A DNA stretch of 64,000 bases from Candidatus Rhodoferax odensensis (lineage in GTDB: Bacteria > Pseudomonadota > Gammaproteobacteria > Burkholderiales > Burkholderiaceae_C), in NCBI GenBank assembly GCA_016718405.1, contig JADKDJ010000003.1, forward strand, positions 186,001 through 250,000, written 5' to 3'. Below the pieces are notes generated by a model. That model had not been told where the DNA came from. It was given only the letters and a program-made list of their open reading frames with translations, and ran no database searches. Both the position numbers and the translations under genes were made by a program. Below, in pieces: positions 1-7,825 of the stretch. Numbering within the stretch: the stretch's first letter is position 1; every line of letters starts with the position of its first letter.

Positions 1-504
1 TTTCGGCATTTCTTAGGTGGGCTGCAGACCTATATGCCGGATCTGATGCTGGTGTTTGCCCCCTTCGTCAATTCCTACCGGCGCTTCGTCAAAGGCAGCC
101 AGGCGCCGGTAAACCTGCACTGGGGCTACGACAACCGCACCACCGGTTTGCGCATTCCCGTGAGCGGCCCAGCTGCGCGGCGGGTAGAAAACCGCATCGC
201 CGGTGCCGATGCCAACCCCTACTTGGCTATCGCGGCGTCATTGGCCGCTGGTCTGGCCGGTATGGATGAACACCTGACCCCCACGGAGCCGCTGGCGGCC
301 AGTGCCAGTGCCTACGATGAAGCCCACGCCCTGGCACGCAGCTTCCTGCCAGCGCATGAGCAGATGGCCCGCAGCACGTCGAGCCGGCGCCTCTTGGGCG
401 ACGCATTCGTCACCGGATACACCGCCGTCAAGGCAGTTGAGTACGAGAGCTATCTGCACGAAGTCAGTACCTGGGAGCGGCGCTTCTTGTTGCCGCAGGT
501 GTGA
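1..504 (+). CDS. Glutamine synthetase family protein, C-terminal part (gamma-glutamylputrescine synthetase-like)
   Basis: The reading frame is open from the first base, so the gene begins outside the window and only about 167 C-terminal residues are present. The stretch from 'NRTTGLRIP' to 'RVENRIAGADANPYLA' is the typical C-terminal catalytic region of glutamine synthetases, with the conserved NR...R.P substrate/ATP loop and the ENR-AGADANPY block that carries a metal- and glutamate-binding Glu and Arg. The wording is closest to PuuA-type enzymes, which ligate glutamate to putrescine or other amines, rather than to GlnA. Family membership is secure. The amine substrate is inferred and would be better judged from the missing N-terminal part and upstream neighbours. 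Confidence 0.85.
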   Translation, partial: FRHFLGGLQTYMPDLMLVFAPFVNSYRRFVKGSQAPVNLHWGYDNRTTGLRIPVSGPAARRVENRIAGADANPYLAIAASLAAGLAGMDEHLTPTEPLAASASAYDEAHALARSFLPAHEQMARSTSSRRLLGDAFVTGYTAVKAVEYESYLHEVSTWERRFLLPQV

Positions 505-636
505 CACCGGATCGACCAGGTGGGTGTGTTGACAATTACCCAAGGCCTGACCGTCGAGGGAACCTCCTTCTAACCATGATCGCGGCCCCGGCGAGGGCCG
601 GTCTGGTCGAGTCGAGCCAGCTACTGAGATTGATCC

Positions 637-664
637 GAAAACTGAAACAGTATCTTCAGTTTTC
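637..664. promoter_or_regulatory. Perfect 10-bp inverted repeat between two genes
   Basis: GAAAACTGAA and TTCAGTTTTC flank an 8-base spacer. A second, shorter repeat (TCACTG ... CAGTGA, 690-710) follows. The AT-rich arms without a GC stem look more like an operator than a terminator. It lies about 95 bases ahead of the flavin-type gene starting at 759. No regulator is encoded beside it. Confidence 0.4.
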
Positions 665-758
665 CAACGATTCTCTTTTGTTCGTCGTTCACTGACACTT
701 GCTCCAGTGACGGCGCATAGGTCGTCAACATCAGCCTCCTTCCCGCACTTGACACCTA

Positions 759-1394
759 ATGAGCCGCGCCTATTCCGACATCGCTTTTACCCCCACCGTA
801 CGCGCCATGCAGAGCCGCATGGGAAGCCGTTCCGGCTATGAAGGTTTGGATCACGCCGACGACCGGCGCGACCGACTGACCCAGCGAGAAGCTGAGTTCA
901 TCGCGGCGCGCGACGGCTTCTATCAGGCCTCCGTCAGCGAAACCGGCTGGCCCTATGTCCAGTTCCGTGGCGGACCGCCCGGGTTTCTGAAGATGCTCGA
1001 TGAGAAGACCCTTGGCTACGCCGACTTTCGTGGCAACGTGCAGTACATCAGCGTAGGAAACCTGCAGGGCAACGACCGGGTCTCGATCATCCTGATGGAC
1101 TACGCCAACCAACGCCGTCTGAAAATTCTCGGCCGAGTGCGCTTCGTCAGCGAAAGCGAGGGCCCGACGCTGATGGCGCGACTGGAGTTGCCTGACTACC
1201 GAGCCCGGGTCGAGCGCGTCGTGCTGATCACGGTCGAGGCCTATGACTGGAACTGCCCGCAGCACATCACGCCTCGCTTCACTGAGGCAGAGAGCCGCGA
1301 GCGCGTGGCACCCCTTCATGCCGAGATCGCTGCGCTAAAACATGCTCTGGCGCTGGCCCGCAAGGCGCCTGTGTCGACCGCCGGCCCGGAATAG
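759..1394 (+). CDS. Pyridoxamine 5'-phosphate oxidase-like FMN-binding split-barrel protein
   Basis: The 211-residue protein has the split beta-barrel pattern of the PNPOx-like superfamily: an N-terminal helix region, then 'FYQASVSETGWPYVQFRGGPPGFLKML', 'GNVQYISVGNL' and 'RVSIILMDYANQRRLKILGRVRF', which form the FMN-binding barrel strands. These proteins bind flavin (or F420/heme in relatives) and are small soluble oxidoreductases, not usually the biosynthetic PdxH. The last 35 residues are helical and Ala-rich. The start at 759 has only a weak ribosome site (CCTCCTT-rich leader), so the exact start is less certain. The gene stands alone, followed by an oxidoreductase on the same strand after 71 bases. 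The substrate is unknown. Confidence 0.8.
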   Translation: MSRAYSDIAFTPTVRAMQSRMGSRSGYEGLDHADDRRDRLTQREAEFIAARDGFYQASVSETGWPYVQFRGGPPGFLKMLDEKTLGYADFRGNVQYISVGNLQGNDRVSIILMDYANQRRLKILGRVRFVSESEGPTLMARLELPDYRARVERVVLITVEAYDWNCPQHITPRFTEAESRERVAPLHAEIAALKHALALARKAPVSTAGPE

Positions 1395-1465
1395 CGGCTC
1401 TAATGTGCATTGGTGTCTCGCGCGCTCACCGTGCAGAACTGATCCTCGATCTCTCGGAGTCCTCC

Positions 1466-2854
1466 ATGAACACTTTGTCAGTCGATGTTGCCATCATTGG
1501 CGCCGGCACCGCCGGCATGTCGGCCTACCGGGCCGCGCTGGCGCACACGCCCGGCGTACTCGTGGTCGAAGGTGGGCCCTACGGCACCACCTGCGCCCGG
1601 GTCGGCTGCATGCCAAGCAAACTGTTGATCGCGGCCGCCGAAGCGGCACACGCGGCAAGCCATGCCGGTGCATTTGGTGTCAATGCCGGGCCGGTCCAGA
1701 TCGACGGTGCCGCGGTGATGAAACGGGTGCGTGACGAACGTGACCGCTTTGTTGGGTTTGTCACCGATACCGTCGAGCACTGGCCCGACGCCCACCGGCT
1801 GCGTGGTCATGCCCGCTTTGTGAATCAGCACACTTTGCAGGTCGACGACCACACCCTGGTGTCGGCCCGACGGATTGTCATTGCCACCGGTTCCAGCGCC
1901 AACGTGCCGACGACATGGCGTGCTGCAGCCGGCGACAGACTGCTCATCAACGACGACGTATTTGCCTGGCAGACCTTGCCCAAGTCGGTGGCCGTGCTCG
2001 GCGCCGGTGTGATCGCGTTGGAACTGGCGCAGGCCCTGCATCGGCTGGGTGTGCGGGTGCGCCTCTATGGCCGCAGCGGGCGACTGGGTCCGCTGACTGA
2101 CCCCGCACTGCAAGCCCTCACCTGCAAAGTTTTCGCGCAGGAGCTGGCGTTGCAAATGAACGCCAAAGACCTGCAACTGCGCCGCGACGGAGACGCGGTG
2201 CTGGTGCACGTGGGCGACGACGTGCAGCGCTTCGAGTGGGTCTTGGCGGCCAGCGGACGCCAGCCCAATCTGCAAGGACTCGACTTGGCGCGGACCAACT
2301 TGCCGCTTGGCCCCCAAGGCGTGCCGCTGTTCGACCCGCACACGGGCCAAATTGGTGACAGCACGGTCTTCATCGCTGGTGACGTGAATGGCGAACGCGA
2401 AATTCTGCACGAAGCGGCCGACGAAGGGCGCATCGCCGGCGACAACGCCGGGCGTTTTCCCCACGTGCACCGCCACCCGCGCCGCGCACCCCTGGCCGTG
2501 GTCTTCTCCGATCCGCAAATCATGACGGCCGGACACAGCCACGCGGCTTTGACGCAAGCGGGGACCGATTTTGCATCCGGTACGGTCTCGTTCGAAGACC
2601 AGGGACGCAGCCGCGTGATACGAAAGAACAAGGGTGCCTTGCACGTGTACGGCGAGCGAGGCAGCGGCAGGTTTGTTGGCGCCGAAATGCTGGGCCCGGC
2701 AGCCGAGCACCTGGGGCATTTGCTAGCCTGGTCGATACAACGTGGCGACACGGTGCAGCAGATGCTGGACAGCCCGTTCTACCACCCGGTCATTGAGGAA
2801 GGCTTGCGCACCGCCTTGCGTGATCTACACAAGGCCTTGCAGACGCGTGCCTGA
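1466..2854 (+). CDS. Dihydrolipoamide dehydrogenase-like class I pyridine nucleotide-disulfide oxidoreductase
   Basis: The 462-residue flavoprotein has an N-terminal FAD site (GAGTAG, residues 12-17), a redox-active disulfide C43-ARVG-C48, a central NAD(P) Rossmann motif ('AVLGAGVIALELAQAL') and the C-terminal dimer domain ending in 'YHPVIEEGL', where His and Glu form the active-site dyad of lipoamide dehydrogenases. The start ATG is preceded by GGAG at 1456-1459; an upstream in-frame extension to 1403 has no such site and was dropped. It is not linked to pyruvate or oxoglutarate dehydrogenase subunits, so it is probably a stand-alone paralogue. Its partner disulfide (lipoamide, a thiol or metal) cannot be read from the sequence. 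Confidence 0.88.
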   Translation: MNTLSVDVAIIGAGTAGMSAYRAALAHTPGVLVVEGGPYGTTCARVGCMPSKLLIAAAEAAHAASHAGAFGVNAGPVQIDGAAVMKRVRDERDRFVGFVTDTVEHWPDAHRLRGHARFVNQHTLQVDDHTLVSARRIVIATGSSANVPTTWRAAAGDRLLINDDVFAWQTLPKSVAVLGAGVIALELAQALHRLGVRVRLYGRSGRLGPLTDPALQALTCKVFAQELALQMNAKDLQLRRDGDAVLVHVGDDVQRFEWVLAASGRQPNLQGLDLARTNLPLGPQGVPLFDPHTGQIGDSTVFIAGDVNGEREILHEAADEGRIAGDNAGRFPHVHRHPRRAPLAVVFSDPQIMTAGHSHAALTQAGTDFASGTVSFEDQGRSRVIRKNKGALHVYGERGSGRFVGAEMLGPAAEHLGHLLAWSIQRGDTVQQMLDSPFYHPVIEEGLRTALRDLHKALQTRA

Positions 2855-3484
2855 CTACTGCGCGGCGGGTGTCGGCAGCCTCGGCGCGGCTGGCGCCGCA
2901 CAGCCTTGCGCTTGGCCCAGCCCTTTGAGAAAGGCCCTGCGCACCGTGCCGGCGGCAATCGAGGCGGCCACTTCGCGTGCATAACGCTCCGCACCGGTGA
3001 GTTTGCGAACCCACCCCCGGAACGGGATCACTCCCTCGGCCGCGCTGCGCAAGGCGCCTACTGCGGCATTGCCCACCACGTCGGCGCCACGTTCCGCAAG
3101 GCCAGCGTCTGACGCCAGCACCGGGGCATCCAAATCGGGGCCCAAGGCGTCATCCAGCGCCTGCACATTGGCGGCAAATACTTCGCAGCTTGCCTTGAGT
3201 GGCACCGCATACGGCGCTTTTTTCGCGTCGATCAGCACAGCAGGAATCTCGGCGCGTACCAAGTTGAGATCGCTCAATGGCGTAGTGGCCGCGTCTGCAA
3301 ATTGCGTGCTGCCCGCGCTATGCGGCGCATCGGTCTGCGGCGCAGTGGCGGTAGCAGCGCCCGGCGCACTGTCGGCCACGGTTGAACGGGTGACGGTGGT
3401 TTCGGCTGGATCGCTTGGCTCGGCCGTCGCACAGGCAGCCAGTGTCCCGACGCAGATCAATAGGGCAAGAATTCTCATAGACAT
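2855..3484 (-). CDS. Putative lipoprotein of unknown function
   Basis: About 209 residues. The N-terminus 'MSMRILALLICVGTLAACA' is a lipoprotein signal peptide with a LAAC lipobox, followed by a Thr/Ala-rich linker to about residue 70. The rest is soluble and helical, with a conserved-looking block 'AVGALRSAAEGVIPFRGWVRKLTGAERYAREVAASIAAGTVRRAFLKGLG', which reads like a glycine-zipper or membrane-associating helix pair. The ATG at 3484 (or 3478) was chosen over a longer frame because the signal peptide starts there. The stop abuts the stop of the convergent oxidoreductase. I do not recognise a function; envelope location is inferred from the lipobox. Confidence 0.65.
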   Translation of the reverse strand: MSMRILALLICVGTLAACATAEPSDPAETTVTRSTVADSAPGAATATAPQTDAPHSAGSTQFADAATTPLSDLNLVRAEIPAVLIDAKKAPYAVPLKASCEVFAANVQALDDALGPDLDAPVLASDAGLAERGADVVGNAAVGALRSAAEGVIPFRGWVRKLTGAERYAREVAASIAAGTVRRAFLKGLGQAQGCAAPAAPRLPTPAAQ

Positions 3485-3639
3485 GAAGGCTAACAGCACA
3501 GCGCACGAGATCGTCTGTCTCGCAATCCTACGCTTTGATCGGTGCAATCGGCAACTCGTCGCAAGTAGCGTGTGCTCATGCCGGACCACTCTTACAGTTC
3601 CTTCCATCGACCAAGCCGGTCCCCGCCAAGGAGCAAGAC

Positions 3640-3813
3640 ATGCACGCAATCACACCAACCAAGACCAAGCTCGCCAGCCTGGCGCTTGCCACCTTCATCG
3701 CACTCACACTGCAGGCGATGATTGTGTGGAAATTCGAGCAAGTGGCATCCGCGGCGTCGCAGATGGCTGCGACCACACTCAGCCCCCACGACGCCTCGTC
3801 GTTCGAGATCTGA
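3640..3813 (+). CDS. Small single-pass membrane protein
   Basis: A 57-residue protein with one hydrophobic segment at about residues 11-31 ('LASLALATFIALTLQAMIVW') after a basic N-terminus. An AAGGAG ribosome site lies six bases upstream of the ATG, supporting translation; the longer in-frame start at 3535 lacks one. It precedes the secreted phosphatase-like gene by about 50 bases on the same strand and may be co-transcribed. No family recognised. Confidence 0.55.
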   Translation: MHAITPTKTKLASLALATFIALTLQAMIVWKFEQVASAASQMAATTLSPHDASSFEI

Positions 3814-3867
3814 AACCGCTACGGCGAAGCCCGCGATGCCCCACCCCACCACACCCTGCGGTTTGGC

Positions 3868-4380
3868 TTGGCTCTGCTCATAACGCTGAGCGCCTCGCTT
3901 GGTCATGCACAATCGCCATCCATCGAGGCGCCCAATGTCGTGACCATCACACCCGCACTGGTGACCGCCGGGCAACCCTCAGCCGAGTCTTTGGCGGGCT
4001 TGTCCGCGCAGGGCTTCGAAGCGGTGGTCTACCTGGCGCCGCCTACCGTATCGGACGCCGTACGCGATGAAGCGGCCATTGTCGGGCGACAGGGCCTGGT
4101 ATTTGTCAACATTCCGATCAAGTTTGACAACCCTAGCGCCAAAGACTTTGAGACCTTCGCCGCCGTGCTCGGGGCGCTCTCAGGTCGCAAGATACTGGTG
4201 CATTGCCAGGTCAATTTGCGGGCGTCCAGCATGGTGTTTTTGTACCGTGCCATCACCGCCAAGGAAGACCCGGCTGCGGCCTACCAGGCGGTGGCTCAGG
4301 TTTGGGCACCCCATGGCGCGTGGAAACAACTGATCCAGACGCAGCTGCAACAACACGGTGTCCATTTTCAACCGTTCTAG
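3868..4380 (+). CDS. Exported DUF442/beta-lactamase-hydrolase-like phosphatase family protein
   Basis: About 170 residues with a short signal-like N-terminus ending 'LGHAQS', then a compact dual-specificity-phosphatase-like fold: 'ITPALVTAGQPSAESLAGLSAQGFEAVVYLAP' is typical of the DUF442/TIGR01244 group. The catalytic loop reads HCQVNLR, which has four residues between Cys and Arg instead of the classical five of C-x5-R tyrosine phosphatases, a feature I associate with this subfamily. There is no ATG in the frame after the stop at 3811; the start is TTG at 3868 or possibly CTG at 3856, which would add an Arg to the signal peptide. Function is otherwise unknown. Confidence 0.65.
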   Translation: MALLITLSASLGHAQSPSIEAPNVVTITPALVTAGQPSAESLAGLSAQGFEAVVYLAPPTVSDAVRDEAAIVGRQGLVFVNIPIKFDNPSAKDFETFAAVLGALSGRKILVHCQVNLRASSMVFLYRAITAKEDPAAAYQAVAQVWAPHGAWKQLIQTQLQQHGVHFQPF

Positions 4381-4695
4381 GCGACCCATGCCCGATTCAA
4401 CCTCGTACACACGGCGAAACCGGCCACGCCAGGAGCCGCATATGCAGCGTTATGGGGGCTGGCGCGATCCTATCGTGATCTCAGCTTCAATGCCTGCGTC
4501 GCGTGAGCTGCGTGCCGCAGTTTGCGGTGCTGTGCAATGCCTTGGCGCCGGGTGCGCCTAGCAAGGCGCACTTCAACCGCACGAGCATGGCAATACCGAC
4601 TCTCTGGGCCGGTGTGTCCGGTTAATCTGTTCGCGGCGCGACCAGTTGTCGGCGGTCACGACCGCGCACCACCGAAGCCGACACGCTGGCTGAGG
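4381..4695. other. Intergenic stretch with no recognised gene
   Basis: 315 bases between two convergent genes. All frames here give Arg/Pro-rich shadow peptides without a ribosome site or a family resemblance, and no strong hairpin with a T-tract was found. Confidence 0.5.
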
Positions 4696-5595
4696 TCATC
4701 GCAACGCTGGATTGGCGCGCAAGCGCTCAATGGCCAGGTCCAGAAACGCCCGCACTCGCTGCGAGCCGTGGCGGCCTTCACGGTGCACCACATGCACGGG
4801 CAAAGCTGGCGGCTCGAACTCACTCAGTACGGTGGTCAGCGTGCCTGCGCGGAGTTGTTCAGCCACCTGGTAGGACAGCAGTTGAGTCAAGCCAAATCCG
4901 TCCACGGCCGCAGCCAAGGCGGCGTCGTTCGTCGTGGTGGTCAATCGGGGCTGGAGCTTGACGGTACGCGTCGCACCGTTCTCGATCAAGCGCCACTCGG
5001 GTGTGGGGGTCACGCCACTGGCCGAGACAATGCAGTGCCGGAGCAGGTCGTCCGGCACCTCGGGGGTGGCATGCTGCGCCAGATAGCTGGGAGCGGCGCA
5101 GATCACGCGGCGCACCTGCCCGACCCGGACCGCCTGCATCGATGAGTCGGGCAACTCGCCAATACGCACCGCCACGTCGACGCCCTCATCGAGCATGCTG
5201 ACAATCCGGTCCAGGAATAGGCACGAGGCACTGACCTCCGGGTAGCGTGACAGGTACTCGGTGACGATCGGGGTTACATGTTTGCCACCGAACAGGACCG
5301 GCGCGGTCAGTGTGAGCCGTCCACGCGGGGCACTGTGCATACCCGCAACCGACTCATCGGCGTCCGCCAGTTCCGCCAGGATGCGGCGACAGTCCTGGAC
5401 GTAACGCTCGCCCGCATCCGTGACGCGCACGATGCGAGTGGTGCGGGTGAGCAGTCGCACCCCCAGTTGGGTCTCCAGATCGTTGATGGCCCGCGTCACG
5501 GCCGGCGGTGAAATGTTGAGTTTGCGTGCAGCGCCAGCAAAGCCCTGCATGTCGACCACCGCGACAAAGACCGTGATGAGGTGAAATCTGTCCAT
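4696..5595 (-). CDS. LysR family transcriptional regulator
   Basis: A 299-residue LysR-type regulator. The N-terminal winged helix-turn-helix is clear ('FVAVVDMQGFAGAARKLNISPPAVTRAINDLETQLGVRLLTRTTR', residues 9-53), followed by the linker helix and a two-lobed effector-binding domain ('GRLTLTAPVLFGGKHVTPIV' onward). The Arg-Thr-Thr-Arg pattern and overall wording match the large aromatic/quinone-responsive CrgA-like group. It is transcribed divergently from the AhpD-like gene at 5735 across a 139-base gap, the usual arrangement for a LysR regulator and its target. The effector is unknown. Confidence 0.93.
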   Translation of the reverse strand: MDRFHLITVFVAVVDMQGFAGAARKLNISPPAVTRAINDLETQLGVRLLTRTTRIVRVTDAGERYVQDCRRILAELADADESVAGMHSAPRGRLTLTAPVLFGGKHVTPIVTEYLSRYPEVSASCLFLDRIVSMLDEGVDVAVRIGELPDSSMQAVRVGQVRRVICAAPSYLAQHATPEVPDDLLRHCIVSASGVTPTPEWRLIENGATRTVKLQPRLTTTTNDAALAAAVDGFGLTQLLSYQVAEQLRAGTLTTVLSEFEPPALPVHVVHREGRHGSQRVRAFLDLAIERLRANPALR

Positions 5596-5734
5596 ATTAT
5601 TCCAGTGTTGGCAATAGTGAAATCATTATGACGGTGATTCCTCTTGTTGGGTGACGCCAAAACAGTTCAACCATTCGCTCTGTACCGAGCGATTTCCGGT
5701 GCATCCAACCCACTTACCATGAAGGAACTTAAGC

Positions 5735-6283
5735 ATGTCGCGCATCAGCATCCCCTCTAGTGAGCAAACTCTTGACGCCTCCAAACCCCTGCTGTCAGCC
5801 GTCCAGAAGCAACTCGGCGTCGTGCCCAACTTGATGAAGCTGGCGGGCCACAGTCCGGCCGCCCTGGAAGGCTACCTGTCACTCAACGGCGCCCTGGCCA
5901 AGGGCAAGCTCGACGCCAAGTTGCGCGAACGCCTGGCTTTGGCGGTGGCCGAGTACAACGGCTGCGACTACTGCCTGTCGGCTCACGACTACCTGGCGCG
6001 CAATGTCGCCAAGCTTGGAGGTGACGAGATTGACGCCGCGCGAGCCGGTCGTTCAGACGACGCTCGTGCCAACGCAGCCTTGCGTTTTGCGCTGCAGGTG
6101 GCCTCGACCCGTGGCCGCGTGTCCGACGCCGACTTGGCCGCTCTGAGCCTAGCGGGCTTCGATGAGGCCAGCACGATCGAAATCGTGGCCACGGTGGCGC
6201 TCAATGTGCTCACCAACTACATCAATAACGTGGCCCAAACCGACATCGACTTCCCGGCGGTCAATGCCAAGCTGGCGGCATAA
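5735..6283 (+). CDS. Carboxymuconolactone decarboxylase/AhpD-family protein
   Basis: A 182-residue all-helical protein of the CMD/AhpD superfamily. The signature C77-DYC80-LSAH84 gives the CxxCxxxH active site of alkylhydroperoxidase D-like peroxidases, in which the two Cys act as a redox pair and the His as proton relay. 'RERLALAVAEYNGCDYC' is the canonical helix leading to it. An AAGGAA ribosome site precedes the ATG. Divergent from the LysR gene, so it is the likely regulated target, probably a peroxide/organic hydroperoxide or quinone-stress function. It lacks any sign of a carboxymuconolactone ring-cleavage neighbourhood. Confidence 0.88.
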   Translation: MSRISIPSSEQTLDASKPLLSAVQKQLGVVPNLMKLAGHSPAALEGYLSLNGALAKGKLDAKLRERLALAVAEYNGCDYCLSAHDYLARNVAKLGGDEIDAARAGRSDDARANAALRFALQVASTRGRVSDADLAALSLAGFDEASTIEIVATVALNVLTNYINNVAQTDIDFPAVNAKLAA

Positions 6284-6364
6284 GCCGCACCCGACCCCAC
6301 CTGACCCTGTCGGATGTGGGGCGGTAGGCACTCCCTGCGATCCGGGCTCAACGGGTCACAACAC

Positions 6365-7195
6365 CTATGTCCAGAAGTCGGCCGGCACGTTGACAAACCA
6401 CTCCGTCTTTGCCGTAAGACCCGACAGATCGCGCACCACCACTCCTTGAATCGCGTTGCGGGTGACAAAATTGCCATAGGGTCTGCCCGGTCGACTGATG
6501 ATGTTGCGCACCGCCAAGCTGTCAGGTGGGCCAACCTTGACCTCACCAAACGAAACGCTCGACGCATTGCTGCGCACCACCGGTTTGCCGCCAACCCAGC
6601 GGATCATCACGTTGTGGGCCACCGACCACTTGAACCAGCGCAAGGGAATGAACTGCGTGCCCAGGCGAAAGGTCAAGACCGTGACGTAGTGGCGGCGGTC
6701 GATCACGTGGAACAGGAAGTTCGGCTTGTTGGTCTGCAGGTTGCCCAAGCGCAGCGGGCAACGCGCGGCCGGGTGATCGCCGGTCTTGGCCTTCCAGATG
6801 CCATTGACAACGATGCGGTCGGCCGAGGTCCATGGGTCGAGGTTGTCTTCGCTGTCGAGGCATACCCTGGGTGAGACCGTGGGTGCGACATCGACCACCA
6901 CGCTGCCATGGTTGCGCTTCTCACCGGCGTAAAAGAACTGCACGGTCTCCACTTCCTGGGTTTGCAGGAAGCCCATCTCCTCATCGCCGGCACTTCCCTT
7001 CTTGTCCTGACCGGGTGCACTGGCACTGGCGCGCCAGGCATGCCGGATGGTTTCGGCATCGCGCGTGAGCGCATAGCCGTGGGTCAGGTGAAACACGGCG
7101 CGCTTGGGGTCGCCAAATGGCTCGAAGGCAACCCCGGGCGTCACGCCGGTTCGATCCACCGTCAGCGTCGCCTGCTGCGCATCTACTCCGATCAT
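6365..7195 (-). CDS. Hypothetical protein
   Basis: A 276-residue soluble protein with no signal peptide or membrane segment. Codon use matches its neighbours and the frame is long with no internal interruption, so it is a real gene. It is Trp/Arg-rich in its second half ('FLFHVIDRRHYVTVLTFRLG', 'VGGKPVVRSNASSVSFGEVKVGPP'), suggesting a beta-rich fold. It starts 23 bases after the stop of the peptidoglycan-binding gene and is probably co-transcribed with it. I do not recognise the family. Confidence 0.6.
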   Translation of the reverse strand: MIGVDAQQATLTVDRTGVTPGVAFEPFGDPKRAVFHLTHGYALTRDAETIRHAWRASASAPGQDKKGSAGDEEMGFLQTQEVETVQFFYAGEKRNHGSVVVDVAPTVSPRVCLDSEDNLDPWTSADRIVVNGIWKAKTGDHPAARCPLRLGNLQTNKPNFLFHVIDRRHYVTVLTFRLGTQFIPLRWFKWSVAHNVMIRWVGGKPVVRSNASSVSFGEVKVGPPDSLAVRNIISRPGRPYGNFVTRNAIQGVVVRDLSGLTAKTEWFVNVPADFWT

Positions 7196-7218
7196 GCTTG
7201 GTCCCCTGTCTTATCGGT

Positions 7219-7620
7219 TCAAGCGCGCCGCGCCGTTGTGGCCGAGAAGGGCCGCGAGCCACTGGGGCCGAACAACTGTTCAGCCAGGGCCGCGTTTTCG
7301 GCCGCCGCGCTGTAGCTGGCGTGCGCCAGCAGCAGCTCGTCCATGCGCGCAAGGGTCTTGCGCCCGGCAATACCATCCGTCACCAAGGCGTTGTCGCGCT
7401 GGAACTTTTTGAGCACCTGCGCGGTTTCATCGCCGTAGATGCCATCCGGCGCTTTGGCGCCAAACGCGGTGGAGCGCGGCATCGGGTAACCCAGGTCGAC
7501 CAAGCCCCGCTGCATCGCGGCGACCCCCTCGTTGGAGGCGCCGTAGCCAATCGAAGGAGCATTGTTGGCCGCTTGTTGCAGCCTTGGGCTGCTAGCCAGT
7601 TGGGGAGAGATGAGTGCCAT
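7219..7620 (-). CDS. Peptidoglycan-binding-domain (PG_binding_1) protein
   Basis: About 133 residues. The central part 'VAAMQRGLVDLGYPMP...APDGIYGDETAQVLKKFQRDNALVTDGIAGRKTLARMDELL' is a PG_binding_1 repeat: the GIYG-ET--V--FQ-----DGIAG--TL pattern is diagnostic. No signal peptide is visible and no catalytic domain is attached, so it is a stand-alone binding module. An in-frame ATG at 7650 would add ten residues. It is followed by the hypothetical gene at 6365-7195, and the pair may work on the same cell-wall-linked task, but nothing shows which. Confidence 0.75.
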   Translation of the reverse strand: MALISPQLASSPRLQQAANNAPSIGYGASNEGVAAMQRGLVDLGYPMPRSTAFGAKAPDGIYGDETAQVLKKFQRDNALVTDGIAGRKTLARMDELLLAHASYSAAAENAALAEQLFGPSGSRPFSATTARRA

Positions 7621-7780
7621 GGTGCGAGCGGACCTCTGTGCATGCGGCATTCGCTTGCCAGCACACCTAGAACGAACCGCGGCCTAGAACTTGAAAAGCC
7701 TGGCCAGATGCGTAGCGCAACACGCGCGGCGTGGCCCGAGCGGCGCGCGCCGAACCCAAAACCCCACCGCGGGCAGGGAT

Positions 7781-7808
7781 TAGTTAAATCAAACGTTTGA
7801 TTTAACTA
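7781..7808. promoter_or_regulatory. 28-bp perfect palindrome, probable TetR operator
   Basis: Each half is TAGTTAAATCAAAC or its exact complement, centred at 7794/7795. It ends 17 bases before the TetR gene start and only four bases before a plausible -10 element TAGAAT at 7812-7817, so a bound repressor would block the promoter. A perfect palindrome this long immediately upstream of a TetR gene is typical autoregulation and would also control the RND genes downstream. Confidence 0.8.
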
Positions 7809-7825
7809 GGCTAGAATCCCGATCC

